Positions 45,377 to 56,999 of a stretch of DNA of 64,000 nucleotides are shown here, piece by piece. The notes under the pieces were generated by a model. The model was given only the letters and a program-made list of their open reading frames with translations. It did not search any database and was not told the origin of the DNA. The translations under genes were made by a program, and so were the position numbers. The stretch is from Aradus depressus (taxonomy: Eukaryota; Arthropoda; Insecta; Hemiptera; Aradidae): assembly GCA_963662175.1 (NCBI GenBank), contig OY759215.1, forward strand, positions 13,629,079-13,693,078, given 5' to 3'. Within the stretch, counting starts at the first letter, position 1; every line of letters starts with the position of its first letter.

Positions 45377-48300
45377 TATTATCACAGTTTTTATCACTAT
45401 GCCAGTTCATTAGTTTAATATCGTTTAATATTTAAAAATGTAGGGGTTTGAATCGGGATCTTAATCCAAGTTCTGCATTGGCAGTGTATGCTAAAGAAAG
45501 TAATGATGTAATCGTTGGTTGAAAGAAAAAAAGTGTACATTTTGGGACAAGCTTGGCCCATCCGTCTAGACTTATAACTGCCCAGCCACTTCTACCGAGA
45601 TTTAAATTTCAGTTTCTAACGGCAAAGTAATTAAAGTTTTTAGTTCGTTAATTATCAATTCATAATTGTTTGCCTCACAATGAAAGAAGGAAGGGATCTT
45701 TGTCAGTCTGTTCGGGAGTGTTTTGTCAGTCTGTTCGGGAGTGTTCGTTCGGTTTGGTCTGTTCTGGTGTCTCTTGTCCATCCTGGAGAGAGCAATGGCT
45801 TGTATCTGGTTGAGTGTGATGTAGCATATGTCTGTCCTCTTCAGCTGAAGCTGAAGAATATATCAATTTATTTATATTAGTTTAAAGTTACTATCCGGGT
45901 AACCTGAGGAAGGCAAAAAAAATTCATCATCTTCATTTTGACGGGTATCTTGTGCTGACACGAACGAACCATTTCTTGCTAAACTAAGTATATATATATT
46001 TTGGATGAAGCCGTTGAAGTGGTGCTTATTTACTCTCCCCCTCGGCACGCGCGATGTCCAGGCCAACAATGAAAAGCTTATAAGGATGCTGCTACTTATG
46101 AAATTTTATCAAAATCTGTTCATTAAACAACCAGTATTCATTTTGTTTTGGAACCCCTCTCCCGTTCCACATTTTGAGATGCCACATAGCATATATTGTA
46201 AGTATATACTGAAATGCCCTGCGTTTCATGAATATACGTTTAACTGTTTGAAGGGCTATCACTCATTTTATGTTTCACCCCCCCTCCCCCCCCCCACAAT
46301 TCCCCCTCCCTTTTGAAATGTTAAAGATACCCCATGGCCTATTTTCTAAGTTGGACGTTCCTAGAAAAGCCCTTCAAATTTCCTCAATATACGTTCAGTC
46401 ATTTTATCGTGAGAAGATCAAACAAACCTACGTACAGACAGAAATTGAACTAAATATAACATGAATGGATTTATGATCAAACAAAAACAAACATTCCGTC
46501 AATGTACAGTCAAAACTTAAATTTTAAACATATAGATTCTATTTAGAGGCCACATTTTTGAAACCAAAACATAAGAGTTGAAACCTTAAAAAAATAGATT
46601 TGTATATTTACAGTTATTATTTAGCTTAATCTACAAATATAATATTGTTTTCTCTCTCCGGAGGGGAGTTGAGAACACCTCTCACAAATTTCGCACCATT
46701 CCACTATCACAATGTTCTTTTTCTTGTGTATTATTTTATAACGCTGTGCATGGAAGTCGTTTCAAAAAAATGAAAGCAGACTATGTTAGAATTTTGTTGA
46801 ATCATTGCTCAAAAAATATAATAAAAACATAAACTTTTGTTTATTCAAAACACTATCAAAGGATATGCATGAGTTAGTTGATTTGACATGGAATGAACTT
46901 GAAGAATAACGTTTATGAATCGCAGGAATTTTAATGTTTTTTTTATATGATCTTTTGCGAAGCTGTGTGTATCAATCTAAGGGTAAAATATTACAATGAT
47001 TCTAAATTAGAGTATGGTTTAATTGATTTAGTCAGTTTACATTAAGTTTTTATTGTTAAAAACTGAATAAAATATTCAATAATTTTGCCGTTACCGTGTA
47101 AATGTTTTCCTTTATTTCCTATGTTCTTTCTGACTTCTGGATGCCATTGGCTGTTTTCCTACCAGTTTTCTTGACGATATTTCGTTGCGATCCCGCTCTC
47201 CTTCTTCAGGGCCCAAAGAAACAGTCAACTGTCTACCTGAAGAAGAAATTTCATTGCCCCAAAATATTGTCAAAAAAAATGTATGTTACCTTTGAGAAAC
47301 TAACCAATGCCATTTAAACAATTTCTTTTTATGGTCATACAATACTTGGACTCAATGTTGGGCACCACAAAGTCAGGGGTAAACTATTGTTTGTTTGGGC
47401 TCTGAAGACTAGGATTAGTCATTTAGCATAAAAAGAAATAATCCTGGTGTAAAAATAATGATTGTCGATAACATTTTCTTTTTATATTTATATTTTTTAT
47501 TTACACTAATACTTACTATTCCTTTTGAATAGTAATACTGCACTTGTTATTCTGTTTTTATATTATTCTTACTTATTATGTTATTACTCTCCTTATTACT
47601 CGTTCGACACTCAACACTTTATTCCTTTTTGAAGTATAGGAAAATCGTTCCTTTTTTTAATTCTCTTTCAAATATTACTCCTTTTTGTCCCTAAGAGATT
47701 TATCTTACTCTTGAGTTGTTAAAACTTTTAAAATAAAATATAATGATTAAAATTGAAAAAAAAAAAACAAAAAAAAACTTCAAATGTATTCTTGTTTTTA
47801 TTGGAGGCCAGTATTTTGTAGAATTAATGTTCCGCAATGTTGTACACCCTCAATCCGTTTTCAGTTGGTAGTACATAAAGTTGCTTTGTCTTTAAATGTT
47901 TACATGACAATGATGATTTTAATAATGAATTTTTGGGAGCAGAAATATCTTTTTTTTTATGAAATAAATTTTCGTAAAAAGTTTTTAAAAAAAAATTAAT
48001 TCAAACATAATAAGAATATTTTTAAAACATGGGCAATAAGAACCAATTTAAAAATTTGTTTCTTTACACGTCTATACTTAGTCTATGCGTAAAGTCAACT
48101 TAAACTGCTTTCGTTATTGTACGTGTTTTAAAAAGGATGTAAGAAGGAGACTTTTGAATAGAGCGGTATTCCAGTCATTAAGATTTTCCATTTTATATTA
48201 TTACTATTTTTTTTTAAATATTTGTCCGTGTGTGGTTATTATTTTTTTAAATTAATTCACTTTGAAATGTTCAGATATTTCTACCCCTGAAATTTTTTTT

Positions 48301-49560
48301 TTTTTTTTTCTCGTATAAGTTTTATTTCTCCACTTTGGAGAACAATAAAATAATAGAATAAACCTTTTTTATTTTTTTTTCTAATTCTCACCGAATTGTT
48401 TAGAATAATTAATCTATTATTTCATTTATATTTAATGAATATTTGGTTGGTTTTCTACCAGAATGGAATAACTCACTAACATTATTTACTATTCTGTCAG
48501 CGACTTGATTTGAGATTCATGAAGATATTATTCACTTTTCCTGCTTCATTACTTGTAATAAGAATCTATCATTTAATTGTTAAAAGTTTTTTTTTTTTTT
48601 ATTATTAATTATTATATACCTTGATTATTAATTCAGCAATATATTTTGCAAATTAATGGATCTACTGTTGAGAAACTAAGTTTCTTGAGTTATGTGATTG
48701 TTCAAAAGGAATGTCATTGTTACCTAATAGATATCAATTTTTTTAAAGTCATTGTTCTTCCTCTGAAGGAAATATTAAGTATTTAGTTTGTGAAAGTTAG
48801 CTTCACGTTTGAAATATGATGATTTAGAAGTGTTTTTTCGATTATAAAAGTTTTATGTACACTTATAAATTTGCCGAAAATAAGGCAATCACCAGTACAA
48901 ATATGAATTAAAAAGCCTTTGTTAATATATTGAAAGACTGTAGTTAATTTTTATTGTTAAAACTATTGAAATAGTGTTTCTTTATTTAAATTTGCACCGT
49001 ACATAATAAAGAATAGTTCAGATAAAATGATGAACTTATTTATGTATAATCATTTTTATTATTTAATTATTTTTATCGGTAATTGGTATGCCTTAACATT
49101 ATTATCCTACCCATAATAATATTGCAGAGAAGAAGTGTGTTTAGGATGGCCAATTTTATTTTATATACGTTGGTTTTGCTTTGTGTGAAATCTTTATCAA
49201 AGCTACCTTAACGCTAGAAAAATTGTTTATTAATAAATAATAAAACCCTCAATAAAATTTGATAATGTTACAGAAAAATGTGGTTTTTATTTACATGTAT
49301 GTACTTTCCCTCAATTGTATGTGAATTATGAAAAGCATAGCCTTGTTACCGTTAGTAATAACACTTAGTTGTTTATTTGTGAAAAATTATATATATATAT
49401 TATCAAAAACCGCAAAGAAAGATTAAACATATGGTTTGTTGATTCTTTGTGGTGTTGCGGTAACAGCCGACATGTCTTGTGTCTTATTACACTAAAAGTA
49501 GAGTAGTAGGTCGCTGGACGAATTCGCGGTAAGTGCCTAATAGTTAATAACAAATCACTA
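45377..49560. other. AT-rich intergenic stretch, mostly featureless
   Basis: No gene recognised. Contents: a 23-bp direct duplication (TGTCAGTCTGTTCGGGAGTG, 45702 and 45725), a C tract at 46277-46297, an old foldback at 47167-47281, and A/T homopolymer runs. Several open frames of 60-100 codons here have no recognisable domain. Confidence 0.5.
47167..47281. repeat. Old foldback with hammerhead-like halves
   Basis: Left arm, minus strand: CCCUGAAGAAGGAGAGCGGG, then GCAACGAAAUAUCGUCAAGA. Right arm, plus strand: CCUGAAGAAGAAAUUUCAUU, then GCCCCAAAAUAUUGUCAAAA. Both keep CUGAAGA, A and a (G/A)AAAUAU.GUC end; helix II is decayed. Confidence 0.5.
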
Positions 49561-49562
49561 TG

Positions 49563-49783
49563 CAGTAACCTTGAGCATGCCGTCCTTTGGATGAGACATT
49601 ACGATGTCAGGATACTCGTTAATGACACCCTTCTCTAGATATAAATCAACTTCATGTGTAGGCACAATTTAGGACTCCCATAGTGGAATCGGACTCATGT
49701 CCACCAGAGTGACTAAAGAGCGCTCTGATAGTAGGCGATGTGACCTCATAGCCCTACTATGAGTCACAATAACTAACTAACGG
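49563..49783 (+). repeat. tRNA-derived SINE A, head-truncated
   Basis: From CCTTGAGCATGCCGTCCTTT to GAGTCACAATAACTAACTAA with the hairpin CCAGAGTGACTAAAGAGCGC, TCTG. Confidence 0.75.
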
Positions 49784-50269
49784 GAAATTGCGCTACTTTT
49801 AAATAACAGTTATAAATAATAGCTACAACTTCTGCTGTCTTATGAAACTGAGAATGGAACGACATTTCCTGGCGGCCAGACTAAAAAATATACCTAGCAG
49901 TTCAAAAGTATTTGGTATTTTATAATATATGTTGTCGGTTTTGAAGACTATTCTATTCCAAGTTATTTGAATAAAGTCTACCTGTTTCATTTTACTTGTT
50001 TCTTCAAGGAAGTTTCAACATTAACTTCCTCTCTAGTTTTATATTTTTTAATATTCCTAATAAATATTTGTGTTTAAATAATTATTATTGTCATTGCTCT
50101 AACGAGTGAACCATTTTGTATTGACAGATTTAAATAAACTGGTAGGTCCTGAGAACCAAAACATTTTGAAAAATTCATGGTTGAGAACGACTATGTAAAG
50201 ATTATACGGGGAAATTTTTGAAGGTACAAAACCCTTATCTCATGAGGACAGATTCCCTCTTGACAAATA

Positions 50270-50693
50270 ACTTCCCCTGCTATACGAAGTATACGGGAAG
50301 ACACGTAATCGTTCAAAAATTCGATGCGGAGTTTTCAACGGAAATTCATGTTTTCCGACCTCTAGTTTCAAAATATATATAAAAAAAAGTCTGAAGACGA
50401 TAACTCCGATAAAATGTATCGACACAAAATTTTGATGTGAATTCAGAACACTTACTGTTTTTCAACCAAATCTATCAAGAAGGGGATTAGGGGGGCGGAT
50501 TATCATAAAGGCTCTAATAACTGCCGATAGAATGAATTTATCGACACAAAATTTAGTATGAGGATTTAGGAGCCCCTATGTAAGTCAACTGTTGAATATT
50601 AGCGCAAATGGTCGACAGGTATTGGAGGGGAAACGAAAAGTTGATTGATTAATTCGTTCTGGAGAATTACATTGCCGGTGATTCACCGACGAA
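50270..50693 (+). repeat. ACTTCCCC-family repeat
   Basis: Good termini: ACTTCCCCTGCTATACGAAG, TATACGGGAAG at the 5' end and CCGGTGATTCACCGACGAAT at the 3' end. Flanked by T-rich DNA. Confidence 0.82.
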
Positions 50694-51751
50694 TTTTTAT
50701 TTTATCTTAAGGAGATTTATTTGAACAAAAAAAAAAAAGAGTGTAACTTAGCAAAAGTATTTTATTTATTTTTGTTATTAACATTTTCTCCCTCTCTGTT
50801 AGCTGAGGGGGCACCTTATTCTCCACTCCTGTTAAGTAGAATTACTAATCAAATAATTTAAAAAAAGTGTTATTTAATCTCGGACTCTCGAACGAAAGGA
50901 CGTATTAAATTACATTTTAAAAATGGATTATAAATTTAAAAAATATATATATATATATTTTTCTTATTCAGTGATATCTTCGTAAATTAAAACATTTTTT
51001 TTTTACTATAGAATAAAATGATTTAGGGGAAAAGAGGGACAGAGAGACACCAGAAAGTGTTGGGCAAATCATAATTTTTTAATGTAGAAGTCAAATTTTA
51101 TTTTATTTGTCAGTTCGGCTTACAAGTACGACGATGTATGACATGAGAAAGTATTTTCGATTACCTAGGAAAATAATTGTTTTTCGTAGTGCCAGGACAG
51201 TGTTGAGTTCCGCCGATGAAAGGACCTACTTACAAGCAGGCACTGAATGCAAAAATTACGAAATTCAACAACCGTTTTTGAATGAAAAACTACATTACTA
51301 TGAAAACTGTTATTATTATTTTTTTTAAAGCGTTTAATCGTAAATATTGTGAACCTTTTAAATCTTTCGTTCTCCTGGCTATGAAGCGTGAAATACTGCT
51401 GAAGTTAATTAAATGAAAAAAAAAAATTATTCCGGGACCGAGGTACCCTAAGAATAAATACATACAAAGTAAAAAATGAAAGGGAACAATGAAGTAAAGT
51501 ATCAATATGACGTACAAAGAAATAAATACAAAAGTAAATAAATTTGCTACAGTGGAGAGAAACTAGACAGTAATGGATATACATAGACAAATAAAAAATT
51601 AACATGAACAGCTTAATTAAATGATGAAATAAAAGTTTCTATAGATATAGAAGTATAAAATAAACTAAATAGAAGAATGTATATAATAAAGAATCTATAA
51701 AATATGAAGGAAATAAAATATATTAATATAAATCGACGGAGAAAGAAAAAA

Positions 51752-51944
51752 AGGGCCATGGTGGTCGTGCGGGCTAGAGCGTAGGGCTTTGGTCGCGTGG
51801 TCTCACCATGGTTTTCGGGATCGAATCCCGTCCGGGAGTGAGTTTTATTTCGTAGATAGAACTCCCTTCCGAGGCCATGGATGTCGTAAACAACTAGATA
51901 ACACAGTGATATGGCTAATATGCATCGCACATAAAGGCCAAAAG

Positions 51945-51995
<51 letters not shown>
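51752..51995 (+). repeat. Second tRNA-derived SINE (SINE B) with a tail of about 50 A
   Basis: Head GGCCATGGTGGTCGTGCGGG, CTAGAGCGTAGGGCTTTGG; B box GGGATCGAATCCC; body TTTTATTTCGTAGATAGAAC to CATCGCACATAAAGGCC, then GAAAA and an almost pure A run to 51995. The A-tail length suggests a recent insertion. Distinct from SINE A in head and body. Target duplication not resolved because both flanks are A-rich. The poly-lysine and poly-phenylalanine frames over this tail are artefacts. Confidence 0.75.
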
Positions 51996-51999
<4 letters not shown>

Positions 52000-52547
52000 G
52001 CGCCCAGAGTAAGACTGAAATAAAAGTAATTTTAGTAAGTAGGGGCTAAACCGAAAAAGTGTAAAGAGAAAGAAGAAGAAAAAAAATAATAAATATTTAT
52101 TACGATAGAATTTAGAAAATATGGGGGAAAAAAAATAATAATAAAAAAAAAACTTAAATAAGGTAGGAGCCGAGAGCACTGGAAAGAGTTGTCAGCGAAG
52201 CTGGGTCACTCACTCAAGCGATTCCCCAAGGGCCCCACTACTTATAAATTAGTCTTGTATTTGAGTTTTCAAATTTATTTTATTCATTATTTATTATTAA
52301 AGATAATATTTGAACATTAATTATTCGTATTTTTTAGGGTAAAGTTTTCAAGTTATCGACCGTTTATTGAAACAAAACTCTGCGTTTATCTTATCTGAAG
52401 AGATTATGAAATACTTAATACCAGTCAGAATTCGCTCTATCGGTGTGGTTTTGTTAGTCAACATTTGTAGACAAAATCTTTTGTCTCATCACGACTTACA
52501 AGGTAGGAACTAACTCAGTACAATGTATGCGTATATTTATTTTTAAA

Positions 52548-52888
52548 AAAGTGCTAGGTGACACACTAGCATTGTACTTCCCCAACACGAATTCATCAAT
52601 TACATTTTCGCTCTCCCTCTGAAACCAGGCAGCCGTTTCGCCTAAGAATTAATAGTTGAATTACGTAGGGATTACTATAAATTTCGCGTCGATACATTGG
52701 CAGTTATTAAGATTTTTTAGTTGAGCTCCCTCTGATCCTCCCCCTTTTTTTTCGGCCAATTTCGTAGACGGCGTCGTCCTTGTACGGTTTAAAACTACAT
52801 ATCGAATTTCATGTCAATAGATTCATATCGGCAGTTATTAGAGTTTGTGTGCTAAGCCTCTCTCTAATTTCCAGCGGGTTTAGCTAGT
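52548..52888 (-). repeat. ACTTCCCC-family repeat, reversed, 5' end missing
   Basis: GTACTTCCCCAACACGAATT, ATTACATTTTCGCTCTCCCT, GGCAGTTATTAAGATTTTTT and TCGGCCAATTTCG, in family order. Confidence 0.75.
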
Positions 52889-53116
52889 ACCTACCATATA
52901 AAAAAAAAAACTTATGGGGCACATCACAAGATAAATCGGGTTGTTATAACTTCTACATGTTTCCTATCCAATTTCCGAGAACTGTTAAGATCTTGTATTC
53001 TTTAGTTGCAGTTCTTTTTCTCACACTTTATTTAAAACTTATCTTTTCTATATATAGATGTTTCGAGCTGGAAGCCCATCCTCACTATTTGTGTTTTGGT
53101 GGTCTATTAATTAATG

Positions 53117-53441
53117 GTTAGGTTAGGTTTTATGACTTATGTCCGGGCTTTAACAACGAGGTCATATCGCCTACTACCAGAGCGCTCTTTCGTCACTCTG
53201 GTGGACATGAGTCCGACTCACTGTGGGAGTCCTAAATTTTTATTCATCTAGGACAGGGCTCTTTAACCAGTACCTGACATCGTACAGGCTCGGGACCATC
53301 GCTTAACGTGCCATCCGAAGGACGGCATGCTTATGTTACTTCTCATATAAAATAAACGGGGGGGGGGGCCTCGGTCGGGTATCGAACCCACGACCTTGAG
53401 CTCAGAAGGCAAGCACACATACCACTGAGCTACCGGTGCCA
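53117..53441 (-). repeat. tRNA-derived SINE A, complete, 14-bp target duplication
   Basis: TCTATTAATTAATG at 53103-53116 and 53442-53455 defines both ends exactly. On the minus strand the SINE starts GCACCGGTAGCTCAGTGGTA, has the B box GGTTCGATACCC with one change, and ends TCATAAAACCTAACCTAACC. This copy shows that the tail is (CCTAA)n or (AACT)n, not A. Confidence 0.9.
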
Positions 53442-53459
53442 TCTATTAATTAATGTATG

Positions 53460-54396
53460 TAAAGTTTCCCGTGTTTTTATCACACTTTCACCTTATTTTT
53501 TTTTTTTTGAATCAACATCTCGTGTATTAATTCTTACGGTCTCGTTAAGAAATAATGAAAAATACGAGGAAAACATTACATACAATAATTAATAGACGAA
53601 CCAAATACAGGAGCCGAAGGGCTTGCATTACCAAAACAGGTTTCTTGGAGAATATGCAACAACGTTCATATATGCGACTAGTTCAAGTCAAAATGACATA
53701 AAACTAATTTAATCTAAACATGTTTTGGTACCCAACACCGCGTTTTATGTTCCTTGCGTGTACATTAGCCTGGTCCAACACTAGAAAATTGAGGTAAATA
53801 TTAATTATTTTTTGGATGGTGTATATATTTTCCCCCTCGAGCATGTTCTAACAATATTTTTGCGCATTGTTTAGCGCGCAGCTTGAAAATAAAAAAAACA
53901 TGTTTATTAAAAATTTTATTCAGAATTACATTTTTTTTTAAATGATTCTAAGTATATACAAACCTCATATTCGAGATGGGACATCTGACATGAGATTTTT
54001 CAGTGAAATTGTGCATTTTGCAAAACTTAGAGCCTCCAGCGGAAAGTTTTAACAATATGCAATAAATTGAATGAAGCAGTCTTTTATATTATGGTACACA
54101 TTGGAGGGGTACTGGCTAAAAACTTAAGTCTATTTTTGCTTGTAGGGAATAATTCCATAGCAACCCATTTGTTGTTTTTCTATTTTTGCAAATGATTTTT
54201 GTTACCTTTGTAAAACAGTTTCTTTATCTCAATAAAGAATGTGTCAACCCAGTAAAGACGTAAATTGCATTCATTTTAACATTACTTCTTAGCTAAGGAC
54301 CACCCTAGTGTACCTGAAAAGTATTATGTACATATACACAACCCAAAAACAATAAAGAAAAGTAGAAAAAAATCAACGCAAAATTAAAAATGTCTC
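53460..54396. other. Intergenic stretch, nothing recognised
   Basis: AT-rich, no family repeat, no domain-bearing frame. It lies downstream of the SET gene on the opposite strand's 3' side. Confidence 0.5.
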
Positions 54397-54397
54397 T

Positions 54398-54403
54398 TTT
54401 ATT
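54398..54403 (-). terminator. Probable polyadenylation signal of the SET gene
   Basis: AATAAA on the minus strand about 97 bases after the SET-domain stop codon, a normal distance for a short 3' UTR. Confidence 0.5.
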
Positions 54404-54499
54404 GTCATTGTTCTTGTGGTGCATATACTAACTATACAATATCTTCGTTTTTTCAAGTAAAGGTATTAATGTGCTTGCAGTTTGTACAAAATAAAGTTC

Positions 54500-55270
54500 T
54501 TACTGACTTAAACTAGTTAAACAATCGTCAAGTGGAAGTAATCCAGTACAATTTTCCTTTCTACAATAACACTTGGTTTTGCTTAGTTCCTTTCCACCAG
54601 GGCAGTAAGAGTATGATATTTCTTCATCCACTTGTACTTCCTTGCAAGCAAAAAGCGCCAGTTTTGGAATCAAACAACCAGTACGAACAGGTATCACAAC
54701 ACAATTAGGTTCACAGGAATGATTAATATACCGTCCAATATTTCCAAAAGTTGAAGCATCAACAAAAGTCTCAGTAATATTATCTGAATAATGTTCTCGC
54801 AATGTTAAAAGATATTTTGAAGTACTCAAATTTTTGGATCGGTTAACTGCTTCAATTTTACCTATTATTTCGCCAGCATATTCGCAAATAAAACTACCTT
54901 TTAATATTAGACGTTTACTGAAAACACCCAAGCCTTTATATTCAGATTTGCGTATATCCAAAAATGGATTCGGGCCTCTCTGAACCACTTTATTAAAGCA
55001 CTTTATACTACATGAACAGAAAGCGCTGCATTCATAGACACTAATTTCACTCAGCAGTTTTTCTTCGACTAAAAGGCCATTTGTATAATTCCTACCAAAT
55101 GTCAGTAAACATTCACAATTATCAATGCATGGTTTCTCGCCTGTACAATGACAAGTGACACCAAACCAAGTACGAAACGCTTCTTTATCACCACCAGCTC
55201 CTATCACTGATTCTTTTATGTACTTAACACCTTTTACAGGATGAGAATAATTGTCTTCTAGAATTAGCAT
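54500..55270 (-). CDS. SETMAR-type SET-domain histone-lysine N-methyltransferase
   Basis: 256 residues, one exon. Pre-SET: nine cysteines (40, 42, 48, 52, 54, 81, 85, 87, 91) in the spacing of the three-zinc cluster. SET: YKGLGVFSKR (111-120), ICEYAGEIIG, FGNIGRYINHSCEPNC (175-190), PKLALFA, and EEISYSY (216-222), where relatives usually have YDY. Post-SET: C234, C236 and C241, with C186. The order and wording match the SET half of SETMAR, whose family methylates histone H3. No mariner transposase follows, as expected outside primates. The start fits because the N-terminus aligns with the short leader of the family. Intronless form may be native or a retrocopy; the frame is intact, so it is probably functional. 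Confidence 0.9.
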   Translation of the reverse strand: MLILEDNYSHPVKGVKYIKESVIGAGGDKEAFRTWFGVTCHCTGEKPCIDNCECLLTFGRNYTNGLLVEEKLLSEISVYECSAFCSCSIKCFNKVVQRGPNPFLDIRKSEYKGLGVFSKRLILKGSFICEYAGEIIGKIEAVNRSKNLSTSKYLLTLREHYSDNITETFVDASTFGNIGRYINHSCEPNCVVIPVRTGCLIPKLALFACKEVQVDEEISYSYCPGGKELSKTKCYCRKENCTGLLPLDDCLTSLSQ

Positions 55271-55981
55271 ATCACGATATAAGACAAAAAAACATAAAAT
55301 TACACCATAGTATTACCTACACTGTGTAATGGTATCATTTATGGAAGTAGCCTAAACGATCCAATACTCACGAGTATACTCGCAAAAAACATGACTATAT
55401 TCAACACAGAATATCAACGTGAGGCAGGTTACAGTGCGGTTTGACCAGTATCGAGTTTTATTTTATTCTAATTCAATTTTTAACACTCGATTTATTTTAC
55501 ATCATAAACTATTATTTTCATAGATAAAAAAATTGTAACTCCATACTTCAAAGGAAATTAATTTTTAGTGTGTCTCTGGGGACACCTTACGTGATTTTTT
55601 TTTTAAAAGTGAATGTGTATCCTCGTACTATTTGTTCATAATCTATGCTATGCAGGTTTTTCTTGCCCAAAATCTTTATAATAAACCAAACTTTTCAACT
55701 AGACGGAAACACAAATCGCTCAAGTATGAATGAAATTATTGAGATTTTAAAATATGTAACTTTATTCAGGTCGGAGAGAAGGACAGGGATGTTAAGCCCG
55801 GTTTACACGCTACGACTTATCGTACTTTTTGTCTGAAACGACAAATCGTATCAAGTAAAACAGAGCGTGTTTCATAGTAATGCTTCAAATATTGCAATAA
55901 CTACCTACTGAAGTAGTGAACGTATCGACACAAAAATTTAGTATGCAGATTCTGAAGCTCCTTTGTAAGTAGTAGAGGGCG

Positions 55982-56122
55982 CCGGTAGACCTCTGCCCTA
56001 GGTGAATAAAAATTTAGGGTAGGCAAAATTTAGGACTCCCACAGTAGAGTCGGGCTCATGTTCACCAGAGAAAAGAGCGCTCTGGTAGTAGGCTATATGA
56101 CCTCGTAGTTAAAGCCAAGGCT
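55982..56122 (+). repeat. SINE A, internally deleted, inside the Harbinger-like element
   Basis: Starts GGGCGCCGGTAGAC and jumps to CTAGGTGAATAAAAATTTAG; the 3' domain keeps ACCAGAG, AAAGAGCGCTCTGGTAGTAG. Confidence 0.75.
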
Positions 56123-56157
56123 ACTATCATGGTTCATAGTAAATATTCAATATATAG

Positions 56158-56375
56158 AAAGTCGTCGGTCAATCACCGGCTATGTACTTCCCCATCAAGA
56201 ATTAATCAATTACGTTTCCACTCTTCCTCCAAAGCCAATCGACATTTGCGTTAAAACTCAATATTTAACTTATATAGTGGCTTATCGAGTCCCTCTTCTC
56301 TGGTTTCCCCTATTACCTTTGACTGAATTCGTGAAAAATTAATAGGTGCCATCCGTATGGGGTTTTGAATTAAAA
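56158..56375 (-). repeat. ACTTCCCC-family fragment, reversed, inside the Harbinger-like element
   Basis: AAGTCGTCGGTCAATCACCG, GCTATGTACTTCCCCATCAA and ATTAATCAATTACGTTTCCA in family order. Confidence 0.75.
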
Positions 56376-56593
56376 TATAATATTTCAATAAGGATGAGAT
56401 CTATTCGTTAAACACAACTGCGATTTGTCGGTCCTTCTTTAGCTGAGTTCTCAACGTTTCTCGACTGTTAACTCATATTTCAACCTCCTTGTTTTTATTA
56501 ATTAATTTATTTTTGTTTATGAATACCAAGATGACGTCTCACCTGCGGCAATGCGCGCATGAATTCTTAAAATTATATAAAAGTTTTCCGTGT

Positions 56594-56886
56594 TTGTGGC
56601 AAGTAAAAAACAAAGACTATTCTAATAGAAATAGACAGACCTAGCTTATGAGGAGTTGATCCGAAAGTTTAAAAAAGTGGATTCATCGGCTAATAAAGAA
56701 ATTGTGACGAAAAGGATAAACTCTTTAAGAACTGTTTATAAAAAGAACTCGCGAAAGTTAAAAATTCAAATGTTTCGGGGAGCGAAGAAGACGAGATTTA
56801 CTAACCGACCTTGTGGTATTTTGACAAGTGAAGGTTTCCTCATTTCAGGTTCGCTAAGGAAGAAAGGAAAAATGAAACTGATGTGA
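56594..56886 (+). pseudogene. MADF-domain gene remnant of the Harbinger-like element
   Basis: A first block LWQVKNKDYSNRNRQT (56594-56641) ends in a stop; after a frame change AYEELIRKFKKVDSSANKEI (from 56644), VTKRINSLRTVYKKNSRK follows. Together they cover the core of a MADF domain (W, KDY, NR, AYEEL, INSLRTVY), a DNA-binding domain common as the second gene of PIF/Harbinger elements. The start and the C-terminal W-Y-F part are missing. Confidence 0.75.
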
Positions 56887-56999
56887 AAAAAGAAAGAGAA
56901 AAAGGAACGTTAAACGCTGGATAAAACGTCCCTTTTTGGTCCGTCTATGTGACCAACAAGACGTACGATAAGCCGTAGCATGTAAACCGGGCTTTAGCA

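Larger units (their letters stand above)
55795..56993. mobile_element. Harbinger/PIF-like DNA transposon, 1,199 bp, decayed
   Basis: TTA at 55792-55794 and 56994-56996 is a 3-bp target duplication. The ends are inverted repeats: AGCCCGGTTTACACGCTACG on the left, complement of AGCCCGGTTTACATGCTACG on the right, continuing through ACTTATCGTAC. TWA duplication and a MADF gene are typical of this superfamily. Inside are an ACTTCCCC fragment (55895-55980), a SINE A copy (55982-56122), a reversed ACTTCCCC copy (56158-56375) and the MADF remnant. No DDE transposase remains. Confidence 0.82.

Noticed and set aside
51789..52179. Poly-lysine and poly-phenylalanine open frames
   Set aside because: They are translations of the SINE B A tail and neighbouring A-rich DNA.
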